Shown in pieces: positions 51,943 through 60,337 of a stretch of DNA of 64,000 nt; position 1 is the stretch's first letter; each line of letters begins with the position of its first letter. The stretch is from assembly GCF_051131155.1 (NCBI RefSeq), contig NZ_CP159508.1, forward strand, positions 2,480,001-2,544,000. Direction: 5' to 3'. The stretch comes from Pseudanabaena minima (GTDB lineage Bacteria > Cyanobacteriota > Cyanobacteriia > Pseudanabaenales > Pseudanabaenaceae). Both the position numbers and the translations under genes were made by a program. The notes below the pieces were generated by a model that saw nothing but the letters and a program-made list of their open reading frames with translations, did not search any database and was not told where the DNA came from.

Positions 51943-51990
51943 GGTAACTTCCTAAAATCTTATTAAAATTATAGCGAGTTCTTTAAAATT

Positions 51991-52078
51991 AAGGCATAAG
52001 GCTTTAAAAGCAGATTTAGTTAAACAATTGTCTGATGTGGTGATCTCTAATCTATACTACTACTTTCAAAATTTTTAG
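51991..52078 (+). pseudogene. Relic of the coiled-coil gene 3' end, copy 2
   Basis: About 80 bp match 50411-50490 with roughly nine differences. The frame is preserved to the stop: it reads RHKALKADLVKQLSD then NLYYYFQNF, against GHKALKADVVKQSSD and NLYHYFQEA in the intact gene. Nothing upstream is homologous, since the YoeB/YefM module occupies that space. Confidence 0.78.
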
Positions 52079-52149
52079 AAAGTGCCAACGCCAAACACCT
52101 CCTCTCATCTTGTGCCAAAATGTGCTGGAGTTAGTTAACAAAAATATCC

Positions 52150-52701
52150 ATGTCAGATCTCATCGCATCAGAAATTTTACAAAATCGTCTCAGCTATCAA
52201 GGTAGCAAATTTTCATTTCATGTCGATCGCATCAAATTACCGCATGGCGTAACAGGTGAGTATTCATATATTAAACATCCAGGGGCAGGACTGGCAGTTC
52301 CTGTGACAGACGATGGCAAATTTGTTTTAGTCAAACAATATCGGTTCGCAATTCAACGCTATTTATTAGAATTTCCTGCTGGCACTTTGGAAGTTGGTGA
52401 AGATCATGGTGTAACAATCAAGCGTGAAATTGAAGAAGAAACAGGCTATCGAGCTAACCAATGGCAATATTTAGGAGGTTTCTATATTTGCCCAGGTTAT
52501 TCTGATGAGATTATTCATGCATATCTAGCTCAAGGGCTGGAGAAGCTAGAACATCCTCCTGCTCAAGATGAAGATGAAGAGATAGAAGTTGTGTTATTAA
52601 GCCGTGAAGAGATAGAAGCGTTGTTGCGATCGCAGAGCGCAGATACTAGTCTTGATGCCAAATCGATCACTGCATTTCATCTGGCTTTGCAAGCTTTATA
52701 A
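52150..52701 (+). CDS. NUDIX hydrolase (ADP-ribose pyrophosphatase-like)
   Basis: The product is 183 residues. The NUDIX box fits exactly: Gly78, Glu84, Arg92-Glu93, Glu96-Glu97 and Gly99 (REIEEETGY). The preceding FVLVKQYRFAIQRYLLEFPAG is the common ADP-sugar diphosphatase lead-in. It probably hydrolyses ADP-ribose or a related nucleotide sugar. It converges on leuA, and a shared palindrome contains both stop codons. Confidence 0.9.
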   Translation: MSDLIASEILQNRLSYQGSKFSFHVDRIKLPHGVTGEYSYIKHPGAGLAVPVTDDGKFVLVKQYRFAIQRYLLEFPAGTLEVGEDHGVTIKREIEEETGYRANQWQYLGGFYICPGYSDEIIHAYLAQGLEKLEHPPAQDEDEEIEVVLLSREEIEALLRSQSADTSLDAKSITAFHLALQAL

Positions 52702-52748
52702 ACAATAAAAAACGGCGCAAAGCGCCGTTTTTTATTGTTTATAAAGCC
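52693..52748. terminator. 56-bp palindrome shared by the NUDIX gene and leuA
   Basis: Perfect 26-bp arms beginning GCTTTATAAACAATAAAAAA with a CGGCGC core, around AAA. The stop codons of both convergent genes lie in the arms, so both proteins end Ala-Leu-stop. T runs on both strands suit a bidirectional terminator. Confidence 0.85.
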
Positions 52749-54388
52749 GCTTCTTTTTTGAGTTTGTCACGATCGCTTATCTTTGTATTCGGTGTCTGAA
52801 GCGCAAAGTAAAGCTTATTCAAAGCACTGAGATAGGCTCTTGCTGAGGCAACAATAATATCAGTATTTGCCGAATGTCCAGAAAGAGTACCAACATCAGG
52901 ATGCTTGAGACGAATTGTAACTTCGCCGAGAGCATCAATACCTGCGGTAACAGACTGCACTGAGTACTCGATCAACTGATTTGGTACATTTACAATGCGA
53001 TTAATCGCTTTGTAGATCGCATCAACAGGACCAGTTCCCACTGATGCATCAGTAATTTCTTTTCCATCGGGCATCACAATCGTGATTGTTGCAGTAGGGA
53101 TCGCGCGATCGCCACAGCTTACTTGCACATGATCAAGTTTGAAGGCTTCAGGAGCATGACGAATTTCGTCGTTGACGATCGCTTCTAGATCGCGATCGCT
53201 AATCTCGCGTTTCTTATCCGCAAGTTCCTTAAAGCGAACAAAAGCTGCATTAAGTTCCTGCTCTGAAAGCTCAAAGCCAAGCTCTTTGAGTCGAGAACTC
53301 AAAGCATTACGTCCCGAAAGTTTACCAAGGACAATCAAGTTATCGGTTAAGCCGATGGACTGAGCATCCATGATTTCGTAGGTGAGACGATTTTTGAGTA
53401 CGCCATCTTGATGAATACCCGACTCATGGGCAAAGGCATTAGCGCCAACGATCGCCTTATTGGGCTGTACCAACATGCCAGTGAGATTAGACACAAGGCG
53501 CGAAGTTTTGTAAATCTGCTTAGTATCAATGTTGCAAAGTGGAGCAGTGGATTCGGCAGGGCGACCGAGGAAGCTGTTGAAGTAAGCTCGACGCACATGC
53601 AACGCCATCACCAATTCTTCTAGAGCTGCATTACCTGCCCGTTCACCGATCCCATTGATTGTGCATTCCATTTGACGCGCCCCATTTTTGGCAGCTTCAA
53701 GGAAGTTAGCAACCGCCAAGCCAAGATCATTATGACCATGCACCGAAATAATGGCACGGTCAATATTTGGCACATTATCTTTAATACCCTTGATCAAGGC
53801 TCCAAACTCAGAGGGAGTTAAATAGCCCACAGTATCAGGAATATTTACCGTCGATGCTCCTGCGGCGATCGCTGCTTCTAATACTTGATAGAGAAACTCA
53901 GGATCAGAGCGTCCTGCATCTTCAGGGGAAAACTCGACATCGGCAACTTTGGATTTGGCATAGGCTACCATCTCTGGCACGATCGCCAAAACTTCAGCGC
54001 GAGTTTTGCGGAGCTTATATTCCAAGTGAATATCAGAGGTGGCAAGAAAAGTATGAATACGACCTTTGGCAGCAGGTTTGACCGCTTCGGCAGCCGCTTC
54101 AATATCAGATCGCGTTGCACGGGCTAACCCACAAATAGTAGGACCATTCTCTGTACCAACGAGCTTAGCAATTTCTTGGACAGCATGAAAATCACCTTTA
54201 CTCGCAAAGGGAAACCCCGCCTCGATGATGTCTACACCAAGTCGAGCCAGTTGCTGCGCGATTAGCAATTTTTGCTCCACGTTCAGGGTTGCGCCTGGGG
54301 ACTGTTCGCCATCGCGCAAGGTGGTGTCAAAAAAGATAATGCGGTCTTGAGCAACTTGGGACTCTTGAGATGTTACTGATGTAGACAT
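52739..54388 (-). CDS. leuA: 2-isopropylmalate synthase
   Basis: The product is 549 residues. The catalytic barrel starts FFDTTLRDGEQSPG and includes HGHNDLGLAVAN (metal-binding His pair) and ECTINGIGERAGN. The C-terminal regulatory domain (from ~residue 400) has AIPTATITIVMPDGKEI and ends in a leucine-binding-type region (SGHSANTDIIVASARAYLSAL). It condenses acetyl-CoA with 2-oxoisovalerate, the first step of leucine synthesis, and is normally feedback-inhibited by leucine. Standalone gene. Confidence 0.97.
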   Translation of the reverse strand: MSTSVTSQESQVAQDRIIFFDTTLRDGEQSPGATLNVEQKLLIAQQLARLGVDIIEAGFPFASKGDFHAVQEIAKLVGTENGPTICGLARATRSDIEAAAEAVKPAAKGRIHTFLATSDIHLEYKLRKTRAEVLAIVPEMVAYAKSKVADVEFSPEDAGRSDPEFLYQVLEAAIAAGASTVNIPDTVGYLTPSEFGALIKGIKDNVPNIDRAIISVHGHNDLGLAVANFLEAAKNGARQMECTINGIGERAGNAALEELVMALHVRRAYFNSFLGRPAESTAPLCNIDTKQIYKTSRLVSNLTGMLVQPNKAIVGANAFAHESGIHQDGVLKNRLTYEIMDAQSIGLTDNLIVLGKLSGRNALSSRLKELGFELSEQELNAAFVRFKELADKKREISDRDLEAIVNDEIRHAPEAFKLDHVQVSCGDRAIPTATITIVMPDGKEITDASVGTGPVDAIYKAINRIVNVPNQLIEYSVQSVTAGIDALGEVTIRLKHPDVGTLSGHSANTDIIVASARAYLSALNKLYFALQTPNTKISDRDKLKKEAAL

Positions 54389-54582
54389 AATGCGTTAATT
54401 CATGAATGTGTATTTGTAAAAACGTAACTATAGGATTTGGCTAAATTCCTTGGCGTTTAATTGGCTAGGTAGTAACGAATTATAACAAAAATTAGCTAGT
54501 CTAATTTTAGCCTGCTTTTTATCAATGATAAACCAATTTTATAGGCTGTGAATTACGCCATCAAATTCCATAATCATTTAAC

Positions 54583-54702
54583 TTAACGTCAGTTCGCCGA
54601 AAGCGGCAAGTGGTAAGAATCGCTAAGCGATTCTTACCACTTGCTTACATTTGCACCGTGCTTCGCACGGCGCAAATGGCTATATCGAACTCACGTTAAC
54701 TT
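54583..54702. mobile_element. MITE-like repeat C, copy 3 (inverted)
   Basis: A 120-bp unit in the opposite orientation to copy 1. The ends TTAACGTCAGTTCG and CGAACTCACGTTAA form terminal inverted repeats with one mismatch, and the two internal hairpins (ATTCTTACCA type and CGTGCTTCGCACG) are present. This is the most complete copy. Confidence 0.65.
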
Positions 54703-54809
54703 AATCTTTTACAGTGGGAGATTTTTACTACTCTAAGGGTTCTGCGATTTAATTTAGTGATATATAGCCATGCCACCAAAAATCGGTTCCTTATTTTACG
54801 GGTAAGCCC

Positions 54810-54874
54810 TAAGCATTCAAAAAACAAAAAGAAGCGGCACAAAGTGCCGCTTCTTTTTGTTTTTTGAATGCTTA
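54810..54874. repeat. 65-bp GC-core palindrome
   Basis: Perfect 31-bp arms beginning TAAGCATTCAAAAAACAAAA with a GCGGCAC core, around AAA. The longest member of the family in the window. It ends 5 bp before the stop of the gene at 54880. Confidence 0.9.
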
Positions 54875-54879
54875 TAATC

Positions 54880-55140
54880 TTACTTAGATACTTCAATAGT
54901 TTCAGTAGTCCTATTCCCTTCACTATCCTCAGTAATAGTTACCTGATTCCCCTCCGAATCAACAGCAGTTACTGCCGTATTACCATTCGCATCAACGCAA
55001 GCGGCGACAGCAACATCACCATTTGAAGAAGCTGCACATTCAGTCTCCGCTTGAGCTACAAGACTAAATCCACCCCAAGCTATTAAGCTAACCGAAACAC
55101 TGATTACAATAGACTGAATACCCCTTAGAACATTTGTCAT
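54880..55140 (-). CDS. Small secreted hypothetical protein
   Basis: The product is 86 residues. A signal peptide (residues 1-31: hydrophobic SIVISVSVSLIAWGGFSLVA, site AQAE) precedes an acidic mature part with two Cys (ECAASS, AACVD) and a short repeat of the form (D/S)xxGNxx(T/V)(T/E) (ANGNTAVTAVD, SEGNQVTITED, SEGNRTTETIE). The repeat suggests an extended calcium-binding-like or adhesive peptide, but no family is recognised. Confidence 0.65.
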   Translation of the reverse strand: MTNVLRGIQSIVISVSVSLIAWGGFSLVAQAETECAASSNGDVAVAACVDANGNTAVTAVDSEGNQVTITEDSEGNRTTETIEVSK

Positions 55141-55276
55141 AATTTTTGTCGATTGTTTGATCGCCTTTAAACGTTGTCAGTAACATACCCAAATTTCTAA
55201 CCTTCGATAACAGGTATATTGTCATAATTAAGAATTTCTTTGCAGTATGAAAATATCATAAAAATATAGAGTAACA

Positions 55277-55319
55277 CCGTTTGTTTGATTTACTGGATCT
55301 AGCTAAATCAAACAAACGG
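55277..55319. repeat. Hairpin upstream of the gene at 55403
   Basis: CCGTTTGTTTGATTT/AAATCAAACAAACGG with a 13-nt loop, perfect. It lies ~85 bp before the start codon, in the leader region, and may be a terminator or part of the 5' leader. Confidence 0.6.
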
Positions 55320-55402
55320 CGACAACTATATAATGATAATTGCCATGTCTTCCACCTCATGGCAGAGATGGTTGAGCTATTGTGCTAGGCTATGGCATCT
55401 GT

Positions 55403-57628
55403 ATGAGATTTGCGATGTCGCGCATGAAATCTTTACCTGAATCCTCAAACCCTTTTGGCGATCTTGTTAAGACAGATCGCGAATTGCAAGACGTTAATTC
55501 TTCTGACCATGATTTGCCAGAAATCGATCTGCGCGATCGCTTCACATGGTCAAATCTAACTATTGTATTAAGTATTCCCATAGTCGGAGGGTTAATTGGA
55601 TTGGGGCTAATCTATCTAGCTAATCCCCTAGCAATTAGTTGGCTGGCTTCTTCTGACACTCCTGCTTTTTACTCTAATTCATTATGGAATCTCCCTAAAA
55701 GTATCCCCCAAATCCAAGCAGAACTGGGGCGCAGTCAACTAAAACTTGGCGAAAATTATAATCTCAAAACTGGGGAAATTATCTATACCGTTCTGGAAAC
55801 AGAAACGCAAAATCTTCGTGAAATCCGCTTCTATCAAACCATTTTGGATCGGGGTGTTGAGAAATTACTATTAGTAAGTACAACCACGATCGCAGGAATT
55901 GACGAATATTTTGTGCGATCGCCAAGATTTAAATACGCCACGGAAGCGATTCCTGAACGAATGCGCCCAGATCGCAATCGACTTCCACTCAAGAAATTAT
56001 CACTGTTAAACAATGCTCCTTCTCAATTTAATGGGGTTTGGTTCACCACTTTAGGTAATGTCGATGGAATTACCTATGGACAAATTTACTATTTTGCCAC
56101 CGATAAGCGATCGCAGTTGATAGAACTAGAACCTTGGACAAGCCCTGCGGGAGAGCTTCCTAAATGGCGTAATGCTTTGGCAAGTAATTCGGGTTCTGTA
56201 CAACTAGTAATCAATCAAACTCAAGCATTTGAACCGCTATTTTTGATTTTTCAGCCTGAAGAAGCGATCGCTAGTTCTGTGCGCCCAGTGAAATTGAGGC
56301 AGGTGACATTAAATGAAGCGAAGGGACAGCCCAAATCTTATCAGGATGCTTTAGTGATGGCTAGTGTGGGTCTGTGGTCACCCGCTTTGGGCAAATTTAA
56401 TTTGATGGTTGATAACTTAAAATCTCAAGGGAAAACGCTTTCGCCATTTTTGCAAGAGCAGTATGACATGATTGCTTTACATGCTCAAATCACCTCGCAG
56501 CAAGCCGAAAATCCCAATTCTAATTTGGGAGATAAAGCATTAATTAATATTATTGATGGTAGATGGACTGATGCTCTAGCGATCGCCAATGATTCTGCTT
56601 ACAAAGGTGACAAAATTGCCGAAATGTTAGCGAAATATCATCCTCACATCTGGCAGAGGGTGATGACCATGTTAACTTTTACGGGAGCCAAAGAAATTAA
56701 ATTGTGGGGAGGTTTAGTAGTTTTACAGCGCAATGGTTTGCGCCGTGCGGAACATTGGCTCAGGGAGCAGAAAGTTGATTCTAAAGATTCCAATCAATTA
56801 TTGCAACGTCTTGATCTGGCTCCAGTTACACTCAATCCAAAACAATTGATGGGAACAGTTACCTACATCGGCAAGGGCGAGGCGGGTTCTACATGGTTTT
56901 TACCACCACCAAAACTAGAATCGGGACAGGCTTGGTATGAAGTTAATATCAACTTAATTAAAGATGGTGACAGGTGGATTAATGAGCCATTCCCTGAACT
57001 TAGCGATCGCTCATCAATTTTATTATGGAGGATTTTGGGGCTTTCGCTGAATAGTAGTCTTGGAGTAGTGCTATATGATGCCTATGGAAAATCGCAGACA
57101 ACAACTTTAACAGCCCAGTCTCTTTGGGTTAGTGATAATGGAGGGTTAAGAATTCTCGCTTCAGGTGAGGCGAACCTTGCACCTTTGCTTAATACAAGTA
57201 CGATCCCTCCCCTTGTTACCAGTGGCGGTGCTTTTAATCCACCTAATGGAACTCCTGTTGAGTGGCAATCTCTCTCATCGGTAACGATTGAGCGCATCAT
57301 TCGGACGATGTATCGTGAGTTGCAACGCAATGGTGAAGTTTCACTCAGTATCGAAGACTTTAGTGTGTTAGTACAGCAGCAATGGACTCTATCATCAGTT
57401 AGTTTAGATGGTGTCGGTAAGCCTGAATATCTATTACTACTTGATCGTGACAAAGTTGATTTAGGCGATCGGCATTACCCTCTAGCGATTGTCTTCTCTA
57501 GTGATGGTGTTCTTCTATTCAGTGATATGAATGGCAGCAGAATTTGGATGGACGTATTACCCAGTAGTATTGAAGGACAAATTCTCACACTTCGCAATGG
57601 ACGTTACGAAGTATGGAACTTTCGTTAA
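55403..57628 (+). CDS. Large hypothetical protein with one membrane anchor
   Basis: About 741 residues. The start is uncertain: GTG 55382, ATG 55403 and ATG 55424 are all in frame and none has a clear ribosome binding site. A cytoplasmic N-terminus of ~45 residues is followed by one membrane segment (TIVLSIPIVGGLIGLGLIYL) and a long external part. That part has a beta-rich domain (GEIIYTVLETETQNLREIRF, GVWFTTLGN), a helical middle section with ALIEDGRWTDAL-like turns (IIDGRWTDALAIAND), and a C-terminal beta-rich domain (KPEYLLLLDRDKVDLGDR). No family is recognised; similar anchored proteins appear conserved in cyanobacteria. Confidence 0.7.
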   Translation: MRFAMSRMKSLPESSNPFGDLVKTDRELQDVNSSDHDLPEIDLRDRFTWSNLTIVLSIPIVGGLIGLGLIYLANPLAISWLASSDTPAFYSNSLWNLPKSIPQIQAELGRSQLKLGENYNLKTGEIIYTVLETETQNLREIRFYQTILDRGVEKLLLVSTTTIAGIDEYFVRSPRFKYATEAIPERMRPDRNRLPLKKLSLLNNAPSQFNGVWFTTLGNVDGITYGQIYYFATDKRSQLIELEPWTSPAGELPKWRNALASNSGSVQLVINQTQAFEPLFLIFQPEEAIASSVRPVKLRQVTLNEAKGQPKSYQDALVMASVGLWSPALGKFNLMVDNLKSQGKTLSPFLQEQYDMIALHAQITSQQAENPNSNLGDKALINIIDGRWTDALAIANDSAYKGDKIAEMLAKYHPHIWQRVMTMLTFTGAKEIKLWGGLVVLQRNGLRRAEHWLREQKVDSKDSNQLLQRLDLAPVTLNPKQLMGTVTYIGKGEAGSTWFLPPPKLESGQAWYEVNINLIKDGDRWINEPFPELSDRSSILLWRILGLSLNSSLGVVLYDAYGKSQTTTLTAQSLWVSDNGGLRILASGEANLAPLLNTSTIPPLVTSGGAFNPPNGTPVEWQSLSSVTIERIIRTMYRELQRNGEVSLSIEDFSVLVQQQWTLSSVSLDGVGKPEYLLLLDRDKVDLGDRHYPLAIVFSSDGVLLFSDMNGSRIWMDVLPSSIEGQILTLRNGRYEVWNFR

Positions 57629-57645
57629 TTAAACTTTGCTTAGAA

Positions 57646-57704
57646 CATAAAACCCAAAATAGAATGGCGGCGCAAAGCGCCACCATTCTATTTTGGGTTT
57701 TATG
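57646..57704. repeat. 59-bp GC-core palindrome
   Basis: The arms are CATAAAACCCAAAATAGAATGG with a CGGCGC core, around AAA, one mismatch. It lies between convergent genes. Confidence 0.88.
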
Positions 57705-57755
57705 CGACCCTTGCTATAGTTTTCCAAGTCACAATAAACTTGTGTTTTACTGCGG

Positions 57756-60248
57756 TTACAAAATGGTGAGTGGATCGACATCGATCGCTACTCTTACAGC
57801 CTTAGAATTAACTAGCATTCGCAATTCTTCTAAACTTGGCACATTGGGTAAAACTTCAGGAGCAAATTTTAGTAAAATCTGCCAGCGATAACGATTAGCA
57901 ACTTTTGCGATCGTGGCAGGAGTCGCCCCTAAAATATCCCAATCATTTTCTAATTGACGTAAATAATCTGCTAATTGATTCGCTGCTTTCTCAACGGCAG
58001 TGTCACTCTCACTACTGAGATGAATTAATACCATCTGCCCCATCGGTGGATAACGTAGAGATTCACGCATTTCTAACTCAGTCTGCATAAATGCTTCCAG
58101 TTGATAGGATTGTACCGCTTGGATGGCAGGATGTTCTGGGGTGTAGGTCTGCATGATTACCTTGCCATCTTCATCGCCCCGCCCCGCCCGACCTGCTACC
58201 TGTAGCAAAGTTTGTGCCGCTCTCTCCCCTGCTCGATAGTCTGAAAAGTTTAATAATCCATCCGCAGAAACTACACCTACTAAAGTTACTTGCGGGATAT
58301 CTAAACCCTTGGTTAACATCTGTGTCCCCACTAATAAATCTGCTTCTCCTGAACGGAACTGATCGATTAATAAGCGATGTTGATCCTTGTTGCGGGTGGT
58401 ATCACTATCAAAACGAATCAAGCGGATATTTGGGAATAGCTTTGCAAGTTCCTGTTCCACTTTTTGTGTACCACTACCAAAATGCTTGAAATAGGGCGAG
58501 CCACATTCGGGACAAGATTTGGGTTGAATTAAGGTGTAGTTGCAATAATGGCATCGTAAATGCGCGGATTTTGGCTGATGAGCGGTTGGCGAGATGGGAT
58601 CGTGGTAGGAGAGTGAAACATCGCAGTGAGGACATTCGGCAACATAGCCACAGGAGCGACAGGAGACAAAGGTACTGTAACCACGTCGATGAATAAAGAG
58701 AATCCCTTGCTGCTTGGCTTCAAGCATTTCGGCGATCGCGCCTTGCAACTTCCGACTCAAAATCGAATAATTAGCCGCTTTAAATTCATCACGCATATCG
58801 ACAACTTCAATCGGTGGCATGTCTTTATTGCCGATACGATAGGGAAGTTCTAGATAGATAGATTTACCTGCTTGGTGAGCATAGATTACTTCTGCTGATG
58901 GGGTTGCTGAACCAAGCACCAGAGGAATATGCTCTAACTGCGATCGCCATTCAGCGATCGTGCGGGCGTGGTAACAGGGTTGGGGTTGATCTTGCTTAAA
59001 ACTATTGTCATGCTCCTCGTCCATCACAATTAAACCCAAATTAGAAAGCGGTGCAAATACTGCCGATCGCGTACCAATCACAATTTGCGCTTCACCAGTG
59101 AGCATCAGTCTCCATGTATCAAAGCGCTCGCCCTCTGATAACTGACTGTGATAAACATTCACCTTCGCATCCCCAAATCTCGCTCGAAAGCGATCAGTCA
59201 GTTGTGGAGTCAATCCAATTTCAGGAACCAGAACTAGGGCTGATTTGCCTGCTGCAAGTACGGCAGCGATCGCTTGCAGATATATTTCTGTTTTGCCAGA
59301 GCCTGTAACTCCATGCAAGAGAAAATGAGGAGCGGTTTGGGTGGCGATCGCCTGCAAAATTTGCTGTAAAGCGGCATCTTGATCGGGTGTGAGATCTTTG
59401 GGGCGATCGCGTTTGACTGTATGACTTTTTCCGCCTAACCGTAGAGATTCTTGTTTAGATATGGCTATATATCCTTTATTCGCGAGTGTTTGCAAAACCG
59501 AAACTGATGTCTTGGCAAGCTTAATCAACTGTATTTTTAAGCATTCCCCACCTTGATGCTGCAAAATCGTGAGAATCTCTGCTTGTCTTGTAGTGACTTC
59601 ACTATCAGGTGCTTTAAGTAAAATAACTAGATCTTCATATTTAGGCTGTGGTCGATTTGGCAGTTCTAAAACTGTATCAATCCATTCTAGTTTTTGAAGT
59701 TCCTTTAAGCCTGAACTAGTATATCTACCAAGTTTTTGCTGAATATAACGACGACTAATTCCTTTAGGATTATGCTTATGCTCTTGCAAAAAATCCCAAA
59801 CCATTTGTGCTGCTTTTGGCAATTTATGAGAATCTAGTTCCGCCTTCGGCGGAACTAGATTCTCATGTTTCACTTTTATTCGATAATGAGACTGATCTAG
59901 TAACTTAGGCGGCAGGGCAGTTTTTACGGTCTGCATCACAGGTGTACGATAATATTCTGCTGTACGAATTAGCATCTCCCAATAAGTCTTTGGGAAAATA
60001 CCTGAACTAACTACAGCACTAACTGATTTAATTTCTGTTTCAGTATCTATAATTTGAGAAGTATCAGAAATTTGTAAAGCGATCGCTCCAACCTGCCGAT
60101 TACCTAATGGAACACTGAGAATATCACCAACTTGAATATTGACATCTTCAGGAATACGATAGGTCAGCAAATCCTCAATACCAATACAATCAACGATCAC
60201 GCTAACATAGCGATCGCAATTAATATTCGTCAAATCAAATAATTCCAT
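57756..60248 (-). CDS. priA: Primosomal replication protein N' (PriA helicase)
   Basis: The product is 830 residues. The N-terminal 3'-end-binding domain (residues 1-110) starts VSVIVDCIG...LTYRIPEDV. Helicase motifs are Walker A LLHGVTGSGKTEIYLQ, DEEH (VMDEEHDNSF) and the C-terminal lobe QVAGRAGRG. The zinc-binding insert has Cys pairs CRSCGYVAECPHC and CHYCNY...CPECG. It restarts stalled replication forks by loading the replicative helicase. Residues 128-141 (HENLVPPKAELDSH) are encoded by a 41-bp perfect palindrome that looks like an in-frame insertion between the N-terminal domain and the winged helix. Confidence 0.95.
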   Translation of the reverse strand: MELFDLTNINCDRYVSVIVDCIGIEDLLTYRIPEDVNIQVGDILSVPLGNRQVGAIALQISDTSQIIDTETEIKSVSAVVSSGIFPKTYWEMLIRTAEYYRTPVMQTVKTALPPKLLDQSHYRIKVKHENLVPPKAELDSHKLPKAAQMVWDFLQEHKHNPKGISRRYIQQKLGRYTSSGLKELQKLEWIDTVLELPNRPQPKYEDLVILLKAPDSEVTTRQAEILTILQHQGGECLKIQLIKLAKTSVSVLQTLANKGYIAISKQESLRLGGKSHTVKRDRPKDLTPDQDAALQQILQAIATQTAPHFLLHGVTGSGKTEIYLQAIAAVLAAGKSALVLVPEIGLTPQLTDRFRARFGDAKVNVYHSQLSEGERFDTWRLMLTGEAQIVIGTRSAVFAPLSNLGLIVMDEEHDNSFKQDQPQPCYHARTIAEWRSQLEHIPLVLGSATPSAEVIYAHQAGKSIYLELPYRIGNKDMPPIEVVDMRDEFKAANYSILSRKLQGAIAEMLEAKQQGILFIHRRGYSTFVSCRSCGYVAECPHCDVSLSYHDPISPTAHQPKSAHLRCHYCNYTLIQPKSCPECGSPYFKHFGSGTQKVEQELAKLFPNIRLIRFDSDTTRNKDQHRLLIDQFRSGEADLLVGTQMLTKGLDIPQVTLVGVVSADGLLNFSDYRAGERAAQTLLQVAGRAGRGDEDGKVIMQTYTPEHPAIQAVQSYQLEAFMQTELEMRESLRYPPMGQMVLIHLSSESDTAVEKAANQLADYLRQLENDWDILGATPATIAKVANRYRWQILLKFAPEVLPNVPSLEELRMLVNSKAVRVAIDVDPLTIL
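59826..59866. repeat. In-frame palindrome inside priA
   Basis: A perfect 41-bp inverted repeat, arms ATGAGAATCTAGTTCCGCC around TTC. It keeps the priA frame and adds about 14 residues (128-141) in a region likely to be a linker. Confidence 0.85.
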
Positions 60249-60337
60249 ATTATTGAGTCAGTTTTTTGCCGTCAGACTGATTACAAAGTATTAGGATATA
60301 TAGCTCTGAACTGCACATATTCAATATATTTATGTAA

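Larger units (their letters stand above)
54389..54879. other. 491-bp gene-free gap
   Basis: Upstream of leuA. It holds MITE-like repeat C copy 3 (54583-54702) and a 65-bp palindrome (54810-54874). No gene is supported; the leuA promoter should lie in the first ~150 bp. Confidence 0.5.
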
